Below the pieces are notes generated by a model. It searched no databases and had not been told where the DNA came from. It worked only from the letters and a program-made list of their open reading frames with translations. A stretch of DNA of 64,000 nucleotides from Candidatus Leptofilum proximum (lineage in GTDB: Bacteria; Chloroflexota; Anaerolineae; Promineifilales; Promineifilaceae), in NCBI GenBank assembly GCA_016710325.1, contig JADJXK010000001.1:62001-126000 (forward strand). The letters are read 5' to 3'. Of the stretch, positions 33,305 to 41,870 are shown piece by piece. Position 1 is the first letter of the stretch. Each line of letters starts with the position of its first letter. The position numbers and the translations under genes were made by a program.

Positions 33305-35035
33305 ATGGCTACCATTGCCGTCCCCCAACCTCAAGACGAGACTCAGTTTCGTACCTGCCCCGTCACCGCCCTCAAGGTTGACCTGGCTGCTGAAAAATTG
33401 ATTATGGCCAATGCGGTTGCGGCCGTTTCCTTTTTGGCCATCGGCGGCTTGTTTGCCCTGCTGCTGGCCCTCACCCGCTGGCAGGCCGTTCACCTGCTGC
33501 GCCCCGACTGGTTCTACCGCATCCTCACCGCCCACGGCTTCGATATGCTCGTAGCCTGGATTGTTTTCTTTGAAGTTGCCGGTCTCTACTTCGGCAGCGC
33601 CGTTATGCTCAACGCCCGGCTTGTTTTGCCTAAGGTGGCCTGGGGTGCTTTTATTCTCATGGTCAGCGGGGCGGTCATGACCAACGTCATCGTGCTCATG
33701 GGCAAGGCCGATGTGATGTTTACCGCGTATGTGCCCCTGAAGGCGCATCCCCTCTTTTACCTGGGGATCGTGCTGTTTGCCGTAGGTACCCTCATCGCTG
33801 TGTTTCTCTTTTTTGCCACCGTCATCACGGCCAAACGCGAGCGCCGTTACGAAGGCTCCGTGCCCCTGGTGACTTACGGCCTCATTGCCGCCGCCATTAT
33901 TGCCATTTACACGCTGGTGGCCGGTGCGCTGGCTTTTGTGCCAGCTCTGCTGTGGTCTCTGGACTGGATTCCGGCGCTAGATCCCGGCTACTACCGCAAC
34001 CTGTTTTGGGGATTTGGCCATCCGGCCCAGCAAATCAACCTGGCGGCGATGGTGTCTATCTGGTATGCGTTGGCCGCCATCACCGTGGGCGCCGTGCCAC
34101 TGAACGAGAAGCTGTCACGGACGGCGTTTGTGCTCTACATTTTGTTCATCAACCTCGGCTCGGCTCACCACCTGCTGACCGATCCCGGCTACAGCTTCAT
34201 CTGGAAAGTCACCAACACCTCGTATGCCATGTACCTGGCCGTCCTCGGTAGTCTCATCCACGCTTTTTCCATTCCTGGCGCCATTGAGGCAGCCCAGCGG
34301 CGTAAAGGGCACACCAGGAGTCTGTTCGAGTGGCTGCGCAAGGGGCCGTGGCGGGAACCCGGCTTTTCTGCCCTGGTGATTTCGATGGTTTTGTTTGGCT
34401 GGATTGGCGGCGTGACGGGTGTGACCATTGGCACAGAGCAGGTGAACATGTTGGCTCACAACACCATGCGCCTGCCCGGCCATTTTCATGCCACGGTTGT
34501 TTCTGGCACCACGCTGGCCTTCATGGGGCTGACCTATTACCTGATTCCCCTCATTTTCCGCCGCGAGCTCAGGTTGAAGAAGTGGGCCTCGCTGCAGCCG
34601 TATGTGTTTGGCTTTGGTATGCTGCTGGTTTCCATCGGCATGATTGCCAGTGGTTTGCAAGGTGTCCCGCGCCGCCACTGGGACGTCACCTTTGCTTCTG
34701 CTTCGTTTAAGGCCTTTATCCCCAGCACGGCCGAATTCATGTTGGGCATCATGGGCATTGGCGCGATTATCGCCATCACCGGTGGCGTCATGTACATCAC
34801 CGTCGTTCTCGTATCCATCCTCACCGGCAAGCGGCAAGAAGCCCGCCGCCTGACCCTGGTGATGAGCCAGGAGAATCCGCTGGTGGAAGATGCCATTCCC
34901 GCCAATGGGCAGGAAGCTACCGGCAAGATTGCCCCCAAAGGCACCGTGGTACTCGTGTTTGCCTTTCTCATGTTCTTCGTGGTGTATTACTTCAGCAACT
35001 GGTGGTTGCTGGGCCGCACCTGGATGATCAACTGA
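33305..35035 (+). CDS. Heme-copper oxidase superfamily subunit I, lacking the active-site Tyr
   Basis: A 576-residue membrane protein with about 13 helices, resembling the B-family (ba3-type) catalytic subunit. Metal ligands are recognisable: His77 (TAHGFD, low-spin heme), His239 (WGFGHP, CuB), His288-His289 (AHH, CuB), His385, and His393/His395 (LPGHFHAT, hemes). In oxidases HPxxY provides the tyrosine cross-linked to the CuB histidine; here the motif is HPAQQ, so Gln243 replaces it. That absence is seen in NO-reducing members of the superfamily, so this may be a nitric oxide reductase with CuA subunit II rather than an O2 reductase. GAAGGAGAG precedes ATG 33305. Confidence 0.88.
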   Translation: MATIAVPQPQDETQFRTCPVTALKVDLAAEKLIMANAVAAVSFLAIGGLFALLLALTRWQAVHLLRPDWFYRILTAHGFDMLVAWIVFFEVAGLYFGSAVMLNARLVLPKVAWGAFILMVSGAVMTNVIVLMGKADVMFTAYVPLKAHPLFYLGIVLFAVGTLIAVFLFFATVITAKRERRYEGSVPLVTYGLIAAAIIAIYTLVAGALAFVPALLWSLDWIPALDPGYYRNLFWGFGHPAQQINLAAMVSIWYALAAITVGAVPLNEKLSRTAFVLYILFINLGSAHHLLTDPGYSFIWKVTNTSYAMYLAVLGSLIHAFSIPGAIEAAQRRKGHTRSLFEWLRKGPWREPGFSALVISMVLFGWIGGVTGVTIGTEQVNMLAHNTMRLPGHFHATVVSGTTLAFMGLTYYLIPLIFRRELRLKKWASLQPYVFGFGMLLVSIGMIASGLQGVPRRHWDVTFASASFKAFIPSTAEFMLGIMGIGAIIAITGGVMYITVVLVSILTGKRQEARRLTLVMSQENPLVEDAIPANGQEATGKIAPKGTVVLVFAFLMFFVVYYFSNWWLLGRTWMIN

Positions 35036-35036
35036 T

Positions 35037-35081
35037 CGTGAAGCGTGAAACGTGAAACGTGATTTTCTTCACGTTTCGCGC
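35037..35081. repeat. GTGAAACGTGA-family palindromic repeat
   Basis: CGTGAAGCGTGAAACGTGAA pairs with TTCACGTTTCGCGC two bases after the subunit I stop. It is a shorter member of the family. Confidence 0.65.
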
Positions 35082-35104
35082 CAATTCCCTTTGGCTGGTG
35101 AAAA

Positions 35105-35851
35105 ATGATTGCTGTGCTTGTACTTGGTTTAACGGGAAGTCTGGGTCACTGTGCCACGATGTGCGGCGGTGTCTCTATTTTACTGGCGCGGCGCGGCGTG
35201 CGCCACGGCTGGCAGTGGCTGCTGGTGCAGCTGGGCCGTGTGGCAAGCTACAGCATCCTGGGTGTTTTGGCGGGCTGGCTGGGCCAGGGAGTTGTGATGA
35301 GCACAATGCATACAGACCATGCCTCGGCAGGCAGGTCCGCATTTTCTGGGTTAGGTGCCTGGCAGGGAGCGTTGGCTCTGGTAACGGCCGTTCTTGCGTT
35401 CTACATGGCATTGGCCATGCTGGGTAGAGTGCCGTCACCAGAGCTGCTCTTCGTACGCGTGACCCGCCTGTGGGGCCGGTTGATGCGCTGGTTGACGCTG
35501 CGCCCGCCGCAGGCTGGCGCGCCCGCAGGGCCGTTAACCGCCTTTGGCCTGGGCCTGGCGTGGGGGCTGCTGCCGTGTGGACTGGTCCTGGCAGCCTTGC
35601 TGGCCGCCGCGGCGGCCGGTTCCCCGCTGCTGGGCGGCCTCACGATGCTGGTTTTTGGCCTGAGCACCCTGCCGGTCATTTTGGGGATGGGGCTGCTGGC
35701 GCGAGTGCCGCAGTGGCAGACGGCCGTTCCCCATCTGCGTCTCGTCGGGGCACTGGCCGTGGTTTTGTTTGGCGTGCAGATGGGCCTGCGCGGCCTGGCG
35801 ATGTGGGGCTGGGTGGAACATCTGCACCTGGGGAGCGTGATGCTGTGGTAA
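35105..35851 (+). CDS. TauE/SafE-like membrane protein (cytochrome oxidase biogenesis type)
   Basis: A 248-residue, six-helix membrane protein of the SafE_2 type. It begins LVLGLTGSLGHCATMCGGVS with conserved cysteines (GHCxxMCG) thought to handle copper, and contains GLGLAWGLLPCGLVLAALLA with another conserved LLPCGLV element in the second half. Homologues often sit next to CcoI/CcoG-type genes and are annotated as cytochrome c oxidase biogenesis proteins. Its stop overlaps the start of the copper ATPase gene, indicating translational coupling. Confidence 0.88.
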   Translation: MIAVLVLGLTGSLGHCATMCGGVSILLARRGVRHGWQWLLVQLGRVASYSILGVLAGWLGQGVVMSTMHTDHASAGRSAFSGLGAWQGALALVTAVLAFYMALAMLGRVPSPELLFVRVTRLWGRLMRWLTLRPPQAGAPAGPLTAFGLGLAWGLLPCGLVLAALLAAAAAGSPLLGGLTMLVFGLSTLPVILGMGLLARVPQWQTAVPHLRLVGALAVVLFGVQMGLRGLAMWGWVEHLHLGSVMLW

Positions 35852-38292
35852 ACCAAGCTGTGGCCTGCGATTTGTGCGGCCTGCCCGCCTGGCATCCGAT
35901 TACGGCCGAAAACGGCCAGACGTTTTGCTGCCCCTCCTGCCGCGAGGTCAGTGCGCTGCTGGGCGAGGCGGCAGCGGCTGAAGCAATGTCGCTGCCGGAA
36001 AGTGGGGAGAGGGAAACGGCCGTCTTTTCCCTGGGCGGCTTGTGGTGTTCCTCCTGCGCCTGGCTTATCCAGGAGCGGGTGGCGCGCACGCCGGGTGTGG
36101 TCCAGGCAGAAGTGAGCTTTTTGCAGCGCGAAGCCCGCGTCAGCTACAACCCGGCGCAGGTGACGCCCAAACAGGTGGCGCGGCGCGTGCGCCAGCTGGG
36201 CTACCAAGCCTGGACCGCAGGCGAATCGGCCGGTGACGAAGAAGAAACGCACTGGAACCGCCTGCTGGTCAGCGGCGTGCTCACCATGCACATCATGGTG
36301 CTGAGCTTTATGCTGTACTTTCGCCAGTGGACCGGCCGCGCTTCGGCCGACACGGCCTGGCTGGAACATATTTTTGAAATCATGATTTTGTTCATGAGCG
36401 TGCCCGCCGTGCTGATTCTGGGGCTGCCCATTTTGCGCGCTGGCCTGGCTGGCCTGCTGCGAGGACGGCCCAACACCCACACGTTTATTGCCATTGGCGC
36501 CTTTTCCGCCTTTGGCCTTTCCTTGCGTAACTTTATTTTGGGCCACGGTGGCATCTACTTTGATACGGCCGCTGTGCTGCTATTTCTGGTGGCGATTGGC
36601 CGCTGGCTGGAAATGCGGGCGCACAAAGTGAGCAATGAAGCGGTGGCCCAACTCTGGCAGCAGATGCCGCCCCAGGCTACCTGGCTCACAGTGGACGGTC
36701 CGCAGCAGGTAGCGGCCGACGCCGTGCCGCCCGGCGCCCGGGTGCTGGTGAAGCCCGGTGAGCGCTTTCCGGTTGATGGGCTGGTAGCCGCCGGTGACGG
36801 GGACGTGGATGAAAGCCTGCTCACCGGCGAGCCGGAAGCAGTCAGCCGCCGTGTAGGGGACACGGTGCGCGCCGGTACGATCAACCTGGATGGATCTTTT
36901 GAGGTGGTCACCTCGGCCACCGGCGCGGCCACGATGGTGGGGCAGATTGGGCGGCTGCTGCACCAGGCGCTGTGGCAGCGCGCCCCCGTGGAGCGATTGG
37001 CCGACAAGGTAGCGGCGTTGATGGTGCCTACGGCCGTTCTTCTGGCCGCTATTACCTTCCTCTACTGGTCCAACCAGGCCGGTTTTGAGAAGGGGCTCAT
37101 CGTGGCACTGTCGGTTTTGCTGATCGCCTGCCCGTGCGCCCTGGGCATCGCCACGCCGCTGACGCTCTGGCTGGGCTTGAGCCGGGCGACGGAGCAGGGC
37201 ATCATTTTGCGGCAAACGGCCGTTCTGGAACAGCTGGCCCAGGTCAAGCAGGTCTTCTTCGACAAAACCGGCACGCTGACGCAGCGGCCGCTGCGTCTGC
37301 AATCGGTGGCTGCTGGAATGCTCGACAAGGCCGATTTTATGGCGTGGGTAACGGCCGTTGAAACCTATTCCGAACATCCCGTCGCCCAATCCCTGGTGGC
37401 CGGGCAGGCGCTGGCAGGCGAAAGGCCATCTGTGGCCCAGTTTAAAGCGCTGCCGGGTAAAGGCGTAACGGCCCTGGTAAATGACACGCCTGTCTGGGTG
37501 GGTACTCGCCGCCTGATGACGGCCGTCAATCTCTCCCTCTCTGCTGAACTGGCCGAACTGGCCCGCACCTGGCAGCGGCAGGGATTGATGGTCATTTATG
37601 CGGGATGGCAGGGGCAGGTACAGGGCATCATTGGTCTGGGTGAGTCGCTGCGGGAAGAAACGGCCGTCACCCTGCAAACGTTGCAGGCCATAAACGTCCA
37701 GGTCGCCGTCCTCACCGGTGACGACGAAACGGCGGGCAGGCGCTGGCAGCAGCAGCTGGGTGTTCCCGTCCACGCCGCCCTTGCCCCCGCCGACAAGGTA
37801 ACGGCGCTGCGGGCGGCTGGTCCCGGCACGCTCATGGTCGGCGACGGCATCAACGACGGCCCGGCGCTGGCGGCGGCCACGGTGGGCATTGCCGTGCGGC
37901 AGGGCACCGACGTGGCCCAAGAAGCGGCCGATGCCATTTTGATTCAACAGAACTTAACGGCCGTTCCCTGGCTCATCCAACTCGCGCGCCAAACGATGAA
38001 AACCGTCCGGATTAACCTGGCCTGGGCCTTTTTGTACAACCTCATCGGCCTGGCGCTGGCCGTGACGGGCCATTTGCAGCCCGCCCTGGCGGCCCTGCTC
38101 ATGGTGCTAAGCAGTGCCGTAGTAACGGGCAACGCCCTGCGCTTACGTAACTTTCCCGCAGCCACATTCGAATCTGTGAATTCTTACCCTCAGCCCCACG
38201 CTCTCTCTCAAAAGGAGAATGAGCAGGATTCCCTCCCCCTGTCAGGAGGAGGGTTAGGGTGGGGGTCGGTTAGCAAAAGCAATTTCTCATGA
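35845..38292 (+). CDS. CcoI/FixI-like copper-transporting P1B-type ATPase
   Basis: An 815-residue P-type ATPase. The N-terminus has a cysteine-rich metal-binding region (ACDLCGLP and FCCPSCREV) followed by an HMA-like domain with GLWCSSCAWLIQ, the arrangement of CcoI/FixI. Membrane motif IACPCALGIATP, phosphorylation motif FDKTGTLT, SEHPVAQS, TGDDETAG and VGDGINDGPALAAATVG complete the set. CcoI delivers copper to heme-copper oxidases during assembly, matching the upstream subunits. GTG 35845 is chosen because of GGGGAG 9 bases upstream and the 7-base overlap with the TauE gene. The last 40 residues (QKENEQDSLPLSGGGLGWGS) derive from a CCCTCCCCCTGTCAGGAGG-type intergenic repeat. Confidence 0.92.
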   Translation: MVNQAVACDLCGLPAWHPITAENGQTFCCPSCREVSALLGEAAAAEAMSLPESGERETAVFSLGGLWCSSCAWLIQERVARTPGVVQAEVSFLQREARVSYNPAQVTPKQVARRVRQLGYQAWTAGESAGDEEETHWNRLLVSGVLTMHIMVLSFMLYFRQWTGRASADTAWLEHIFEIMILFMSVPAVLILGLPILRAGLAGLLRGRPNTHTFIAIGAFSAFGLSLRNFILGHGGIYFDTAAVLLFLVAIGRWLEMRAHKVSNEAVAQLWQQMPPQATWLTVDGPQQVAADAVPPGARVLVKPGERFPVDGLVAAGDGDVDESLLTGEPEAVSRRVGDTVRAGTINLDGSFEVVTSATGAATMVGQIGRLLHQALWQRAPVERLADKVAALMVPTAVLLAAITFLYWSNQAGFEKGLIVALSVLLIACPCALGIATPLTLWLGLSRATEQGIILRQTAVLEQLAQVKQVFFDKTGTLTQRPLRLQSVAAGMLDKADFMAWVTAVETYSEHPVAQSLVAGQALAGERPSVAQFKALPGKGVTALVNDTPVWVGTRRLMTAVNLSLSAELAELARTWQRQGLMVIYAGWQGQVQGIIGLGESLREETAVTLQTLQAINVQVAVLTGDDETAGRRWQQQLGVPVHAALAPADKVTALRAAGPGTLMVGDGINDGPALAAATVGIAVRQGTDVAQEAADAILIQQNLTAVPWLIQLARQTMKTVRINLAWAFLYNLIGLALAVTGHLQPALAALLMVLSSAVVTGNALRLRNFPAATFESVNSYPQPHALSQKENEQDSLPLSGGGLGWGSVSKSNFS

Positions 38293-40469
38293 CGAAACAA
38301 CCTTCCATCTATCCTCGCCGCCGCTGGCTGCGTGTGTTTGAGCGCGGCACGGCAGCGGTTGAAAGAGCCATCAACCGGTTGGGCACGGTGAACGAACGGA
38401 TACGGCCGTACAATCCCCTCTACCACCTGGGGACGCTGGCCATTTTCTTGCTCATCGTGCTCACCGTTACTGGCCTTTACCTCACCATCTTTTACCGGCC
38501 TGGTGTAGAGCGTGCCTATCCCAGCGTGGCGGCCCTCTCGGCCACCTGGCTGGGCTCGCTCATGCGCACCGTGCACCGCTACGCCGCCGATGCCCTGATT
38601 GTCGTCTCTGTTCTGCATGCGCTAAAGATGTTTTTTAGCGACCGGTTCTGGGGCAGCCGCTGGCTGGCCTGGCTGTCTGGCTGGCTGCTGGTGGTGCTGT
38701 TCTGGATCATCGGCCTGATGGGTTACTGGCTTATCTGGGACCAGCAAGCACAGTGGCTGACAGAATATTTTATCGAGCTGCTGCAAGGGCCGTCTGCCTA
38801 CACCTTTTTTGGCGGCCAGGTGGCTTCTTCCACCTTTTCCCTGTTTGTCATTGTGCTGTTTTTGCACATCTTCCTGCCCATCTTGCTCATTATCGGCGTC
38901 ATTGTGCATTTGCTGCGGCTGGCGCGCGCCCGGTATTGGACGCCGCGCTGGCTGATGGTGGCGGCTACGGCCGTTCTGCTGGTTCTGGCCCTGTGGCGTC
39001 CGCTGGAGCTGGCGCTGCCAGCCAACATGAACGTGCTAGTGCGGCAAACCTCGCTGGACTGGTGGTACCTGGGCTTTTTGCCTTTGGTGGAGCGCCTGGG
39101 GGATGGCGTGTTTTGGGGTACGGCCGTTCTCATCCTCGTAGCCCTCCTGGCTCTGCCCTGGCTAAAACCCGGCCAGCATGACGGCCCGGCCGTGGTGATC
39201 GATGCGAACTGCACCGGCTGCAGCGCCTGCGCCCACGAATGCCCTTACCTCGCCATTGAGATGGTGGAGCGCAATGATGACACTGCATACAGCATGCTGG
39301 CCGTGGTAAAACCAGACCTGTGCACCGGCTGCGGCATTTGTGTGGGGTCTTGTCCTGATAAAGCCATTGAGCTGGATCGCCTGCATTCGGCCGTTATCCG
39401 GCAGGATTTACAGCGCAACCTGTCGCTGACGCAGCGGGCGGGCGCAGCGGCCGTGGTGGTGTACACCTGCGAACGTCACGCGGCATTGGGCACGCTGCCG
39501 CCGCTGGAAAATCCCAAGCCGCTTTCTGAAGTGGGACAGACCGTTGGCGGGGCTATCCCACTGCTGCAGGCCAAGCAGCCACCGCGCATTAACATCGGCA
39601 GCTGGCCGGTCAGCGGTAGCTGGCCAGACGGCCAGGGCCAGCCCCGCCCCGTCATCACCTGCGTGGTGCCCTGCACGGGAATGCTGCATCCAAACTGGGC
39701 GGCGGAAACGATTGATGCGGGCGGTGCTGGAGCTATCGTGGTGAGCTGTCCGGCCCATGATTGTTCCCACCGGGAAGGGCCAAACTGGATTGCCAACCGC
39801 CTGCGCCGCCGCCGCACGCTGCGCAAGGGCAACGTGCATTTCTGGGAACTGGCCCCCGGCAGCCGCCAGCAGGTGCTCTCGCTTTGGGCGCAGATGGTGG
39901 GCGATGAAACACAAACGGCCGCAGCCCGGCAGGCAGTGACCGTTGTGGGGGGGAAGACGGCCGTTCCCCAGCCATCCCGTTTTACCTTCTTGCGCCATTC
40001 AGTGGTGGGGCTGGTCATCCTATTTGTCACCTTTTTGGGCGCGATTTTGCTCATGCCGCTGACCAATACCAGTTTGCCAGACGGCGGGCAAATTCGCCTG
40101 GTGATTAACCACGGGGGCGCCGTGGCCGCCGCATCCAGCGAGCTTTCGGCCGAGGTGTTGGCTAAGCTGCCGGAAAACGTCGATCCGGCGCAGGTGCTGG
40201 GCGGAACGCGGCTGCCCGTCCGGCTGCGCGTGGCTATCGACGGCGAAGTCGTGATTGAGGAAAGCTACGAGGCCCGCGGCCTGCGGCAGGAAGGATCAAT
40301 CTATGGCATAGAATCCCGGTGGATCACGCCAGGAGACCATGCCGTCCAGATCTGGCTGATGGACGATGAGGTAGAATGGCGCCTGGTCTTCGACGACACC
40401 GTGACGGTGGCTGAGGACGGCGTCGTGCGGCTACTGTACAATGCTGAGCACGACATTTTTGAACAGTAG
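38289..40469 (+). CDS. Fusion: cytochrome b, two [4Fe-4S] ferredoxin modules, MvhD-like domain
   Basis: A 726-residue fusion protein. Residues 40-290 are a cytochrome b-like membrane part with four heme ligands spaced 14 apart: His96/His110 (TVHRYA, VLHALK) and His193/His207 (FLHIFLP, IVHLLR). Residues 304-360 have two ferredoxin motifs, CTGCSACAHECP and CTGCGICVGSCP. Residues 385-530 carry VYTCERHA, CVVPCTGML and VVSCPAHDCSHREGPNW, resembling the MvhD subunit that links to heterodisulfide reductases. One more helix (569-590) and a beta-rich tail end the chain. It starts inside the ATPase stop (ATGA). It is likely a quinol or low-potential electron module feeding the heme-copper enzyme; partner identity is inferred. 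Confidence 0.82.
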   Translation: MTKQPSIYPRRRWLRVFERGTAAVERAINRLGTVNERIRPYNPLYHLGTLAIFLLIVLTVTGLYLTIFYRPGVERAYPSVAALSATWLGSLMRTVHRYAADALIVVSVLHALKMFFSDRFWGSRWLAWLSGWLLVVLFWIIGLMGYWLIWDQQAQWLTEYFIELLQGPSAYTFFGGQVASSTFSLFVIVLFLHIFLPILLIIGVIVHLLRLARARYWTPRWLMVAATAVLLVLALWRPLELALPANMNVLVRQTSLDWWYLGFLPLVERLGDGVFWGTAVLILVALLALPWLKPGQHDGPAVVIDANCTGCSACAHECPYLAIEMVERNDDTAYSMLAVVKPDLCTGCGICVGSCPDKAIELDRLHSAVIRQDLQRNLSLTQRAGAAAVVVYTCERHAALGTLPPLENPKPLSEVGQTVGGAIPLLQAKQPPRINIGSWPVSGSWPDGQGQPRPVITCVVPCTGMLHPNWAAETIDAGGAGAIVVSCPAHDCSHREGPNWIANRLRRRRTLRKGNVHFWELAPGSRQQVLSLWAQMVGDETQTAAARQAVTVVGGKTAVPQPSRFTFLRHSVVGLVILFVTFLGAILLMPLTNTSLPDGGQIRLVINHGGAVAAASSELSAEVLAKLPENVDPAQVLGGTRLPVRLRVAIDGEVVIEESYEARGLRQEGSIYGIESRWITPGDHAVQIWLMDDEVEWRLVFDDTVTVAEDGVVRLLYNAEHDIFEQ

Positions 40470-40604
40470 AGTTGTTCCTGATGAAAGAGATGAAGAATTT
40501 AGAACACAGATTCACACAGATAAACACAGCTTTTTGTTCTTATCTGTGAAAATCTGTGTTTATCTGTGTCCCATTTCTTCCTAAATTTTATTGGGGAATA
40601 AGTC
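40469..40604. mobile_element. MITE copy 1 (136 bp, TA target duplication)
   Basis: A 136-bp palindromic element starting GAGTTGTTCCTGAT and ending GGGGAATAAGTC, flanked by TA on both sides (40467-40468 and 40605-40606). The terminal inverted repeats GAGTTGTTCC and GACTTATTCC match imperfectly. The interior is a long inverted repeat around CACACAGATAAACACAG. It is near identical to the copy at 49737-49872. TA duplication and size point to an IS630/Tc1-mariner-derived MITE. It inserted exactly at the stop codon of the fusion gene, which remains TAG. Confidence 0.85.
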
Positions 40605-40613
40605 TAGTGAAAG

Positions 40614-40659
40614 GTGATGCGTGAAAAAAGCTTCTCACGTTTCACGCTTCACGTTTCAT
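40614..40659. repeat. GTGAAACGTGA-family palindromic repeat
   Basis: TGATGCGTGAAAAAAGCTTC followed by TCACGTTTCACGCTTCACG just before the DUF3565 gene. It sits immediately next to the MITE, so two unrelated repeat families are stacked here. Confidence 0.6.
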
Positions 40660-40668
40660 AGGGTTTGA

Positions 40669-40866
40669 ATGGAACAACCAATTATCGATTTTCATCAAGA
40701 TGAGGTGGGGGATTGGGTGGCGGACCTGGCGTGTGGGCATACGCAGCACGTGCGGCACAATCCACCGCTCACCAACCGGCCCTGGGTGGTCACGGCCGAA
40801 GGGCGGCAGCGATTTTTGGGGTTTACCCTCAACTGCAAGCTGTGTGATGAGGAGAAATCGGCATAG
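40669..40866 (+). CDS. DUF3565 family protein
   Basis: A 65-residue protein matching DUF3565: IDFHQDEVGDWVADLACGHT, then QHVRHNPPLTNRPWVVTAEG, ending LNCKLCDEE. Conserved CGHxQHxRH and CxxC elements suggest metal binding. Function is not known. It starts at ATG 40669 without a clear ribosome site and lies just before the Crp/Fnr gene, between the respiratory operon and its probable regulator. Confidence 0.85.
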   Translation: MEQPIIDFHQDEVGDWVADLACGHTQHVRHNPPLTNRPWVVTAEGRQRFLGFTLNCKLCDEEKSA

Positions 40867-40897
40867 GCAAATCTTATGAATTGGCGCACAACGTGAT

Positions 40898-41608
40898 ATG
40901 ATCCGGTTTATGGAAACGGCCGTAATTCAAGAAATCATCACCCGTTGTGCCCTGATGGAGGGTTTGACCGAAGAAGAGTGCTCGGCCATCGTCCAGCACA
41001 GCCGGCATTACGAAGTTGAACAGGATCGCTTCTTTTTCCAGCAGGGGGAAGAGGCAACCACGATGTACATCATTTTGTCTGGGCGCGTGAAGCTTAGCCA
41101 GGTGACTCAGGCCGGAGAGCAGGTGATTGTGGGCTATTGTGGCGCGGGGGACGGCCTGGGCATTATCGTGGCGCTTAGCGAAATCGATTATCCATTGTCC
41201 GCCGAGGCTGTTACTAACTGCCAGGTAGTTGCCTGGCAGCGAGACCAGATGAAAGCGCTGATGTTAACTTATCCGCGCTTGGCCATTAATGGCATGGGCA
41301 TGATTGCCCAGCGGTTTGTTAAACTGCAAGAACAGTACCGGGACATTTCGACGCGGCGGGTGGAGCAGCGTATTGCCCGCACCCTGCTGCGCCTGGTGCG
41401 GCAGTTTGGTAAGAAGGTGGACCAGGGCGTTCTCATCGACATGCCGCTTTCTCGCCAGGATCTGGCGGAAATGACGGGGACAAATCTTTACAACGTCAGC
41501 CGCATCTTGAGCAAGTGGGAGCGGGCCGAATGGATAAGCAGCCAGCGGCAGCGCGTTATTTTGTGCAAAGCGCATGAACTGGTGGTTTTGGCCGAGGATT
41601 TAGCTTAA
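40898..41608 (+). CDS. Crp/Fnr-family transcriptional regulator
   Basis: A 236-residue regulator. Residues about 20-130 form the cyclic-nucleotide-binding-like jelly roll (RFFFQQGEEATTMYIILSGR, VKLSQVTQAGEQVIVGYCGA). The C-terminal winged helix has MPLSRQDLAEMTGTNLYNVS and RILSKWERAEW, the recognition helix region. It lacks the N-terminal four-cysteine cluster of Fnr, so it is not an oxygen sensor of that type; DNR-like NO sensors have this form. Position after the heme-copper and copper-ATPase genes makes control of that operon plausible. The start may be ATG 40898 or ATG 40910. Confidence 0.9.
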   Translation: MIRFMETAVIQEIITRCALMEGLTEEECSAIVQHSRHYEVEQDRFFFQQGEEATTMYIILSGRVKLSQVTQAGEQVIVGYCGAGDGLGIIVALSEIDYPLSAEAVTNCQVVAWQRDQMKALMLTYPRLAINGMGMIAQRFVKLQEQYRDISTRRVEQRIARTLLRLVRQFGKKVDQGVLIDMPLSRQDLAEMTGTNLYNVSRILSKWERAEWISSQRQRVILCKAHELVVLAEDLA

Positions 41609-41624
41609 TGCGTGGGTGGCAGCA

Positions 41625-41855
41625 ATGACAGAAAAATCAGCGATAACAGCAGAGCAGGTGGCTGAAACAACTGTGTCAGATTTGTTGGCGCAGTGGCCGG
41701 AAACGGCCGTTCTCTTCAAAAAGCACAACATGGCTTGTGTTGGCTGCGTAGTGGCGCCCTTTTACTCGGTCAGCGACGCGATTGCCATTTATGGCCTGGC
41801 GCGAGAAGAATTCTTGAATGGGCTGCTCGAATTAATCACTAGAGACGTGGATTAA
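41625..41855 (+). CDS. DUF1858 domain protein
   Basis: A 76-residue protein of the DUF1858/ScdA-N-like class: TVSDLLAQWPETAVLFKKHN, then MACVGCVVAPFYSVSDAIAI. The motif C-V-G-C is the hallmark. Such small proteins occur with hybrid-cluster, NO-response or anaerobic respiration genes. ATG 41625 is used; a GTG nine bases upstream is in frame. It lies 16 bases after the Crp/Fnr gene and is likely co-transcribed with it. Confidence 0.85.
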   Translation: MTEKSAITAEQVAETTVSDLLAQWPETAVLFKKHNMACVGCVVAPFYSVSDAIAIYGLAREEFLNGLLELITRDVD

Positions 41856-41870
41856 ATAACTTACAGGAGA

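Noticed and set aside
36580..37947. 455-codon minus-strand frame opposite the copper ATPase
   Set aside because: Antisense shadow of a gene with complete P-type ATPase motifs.
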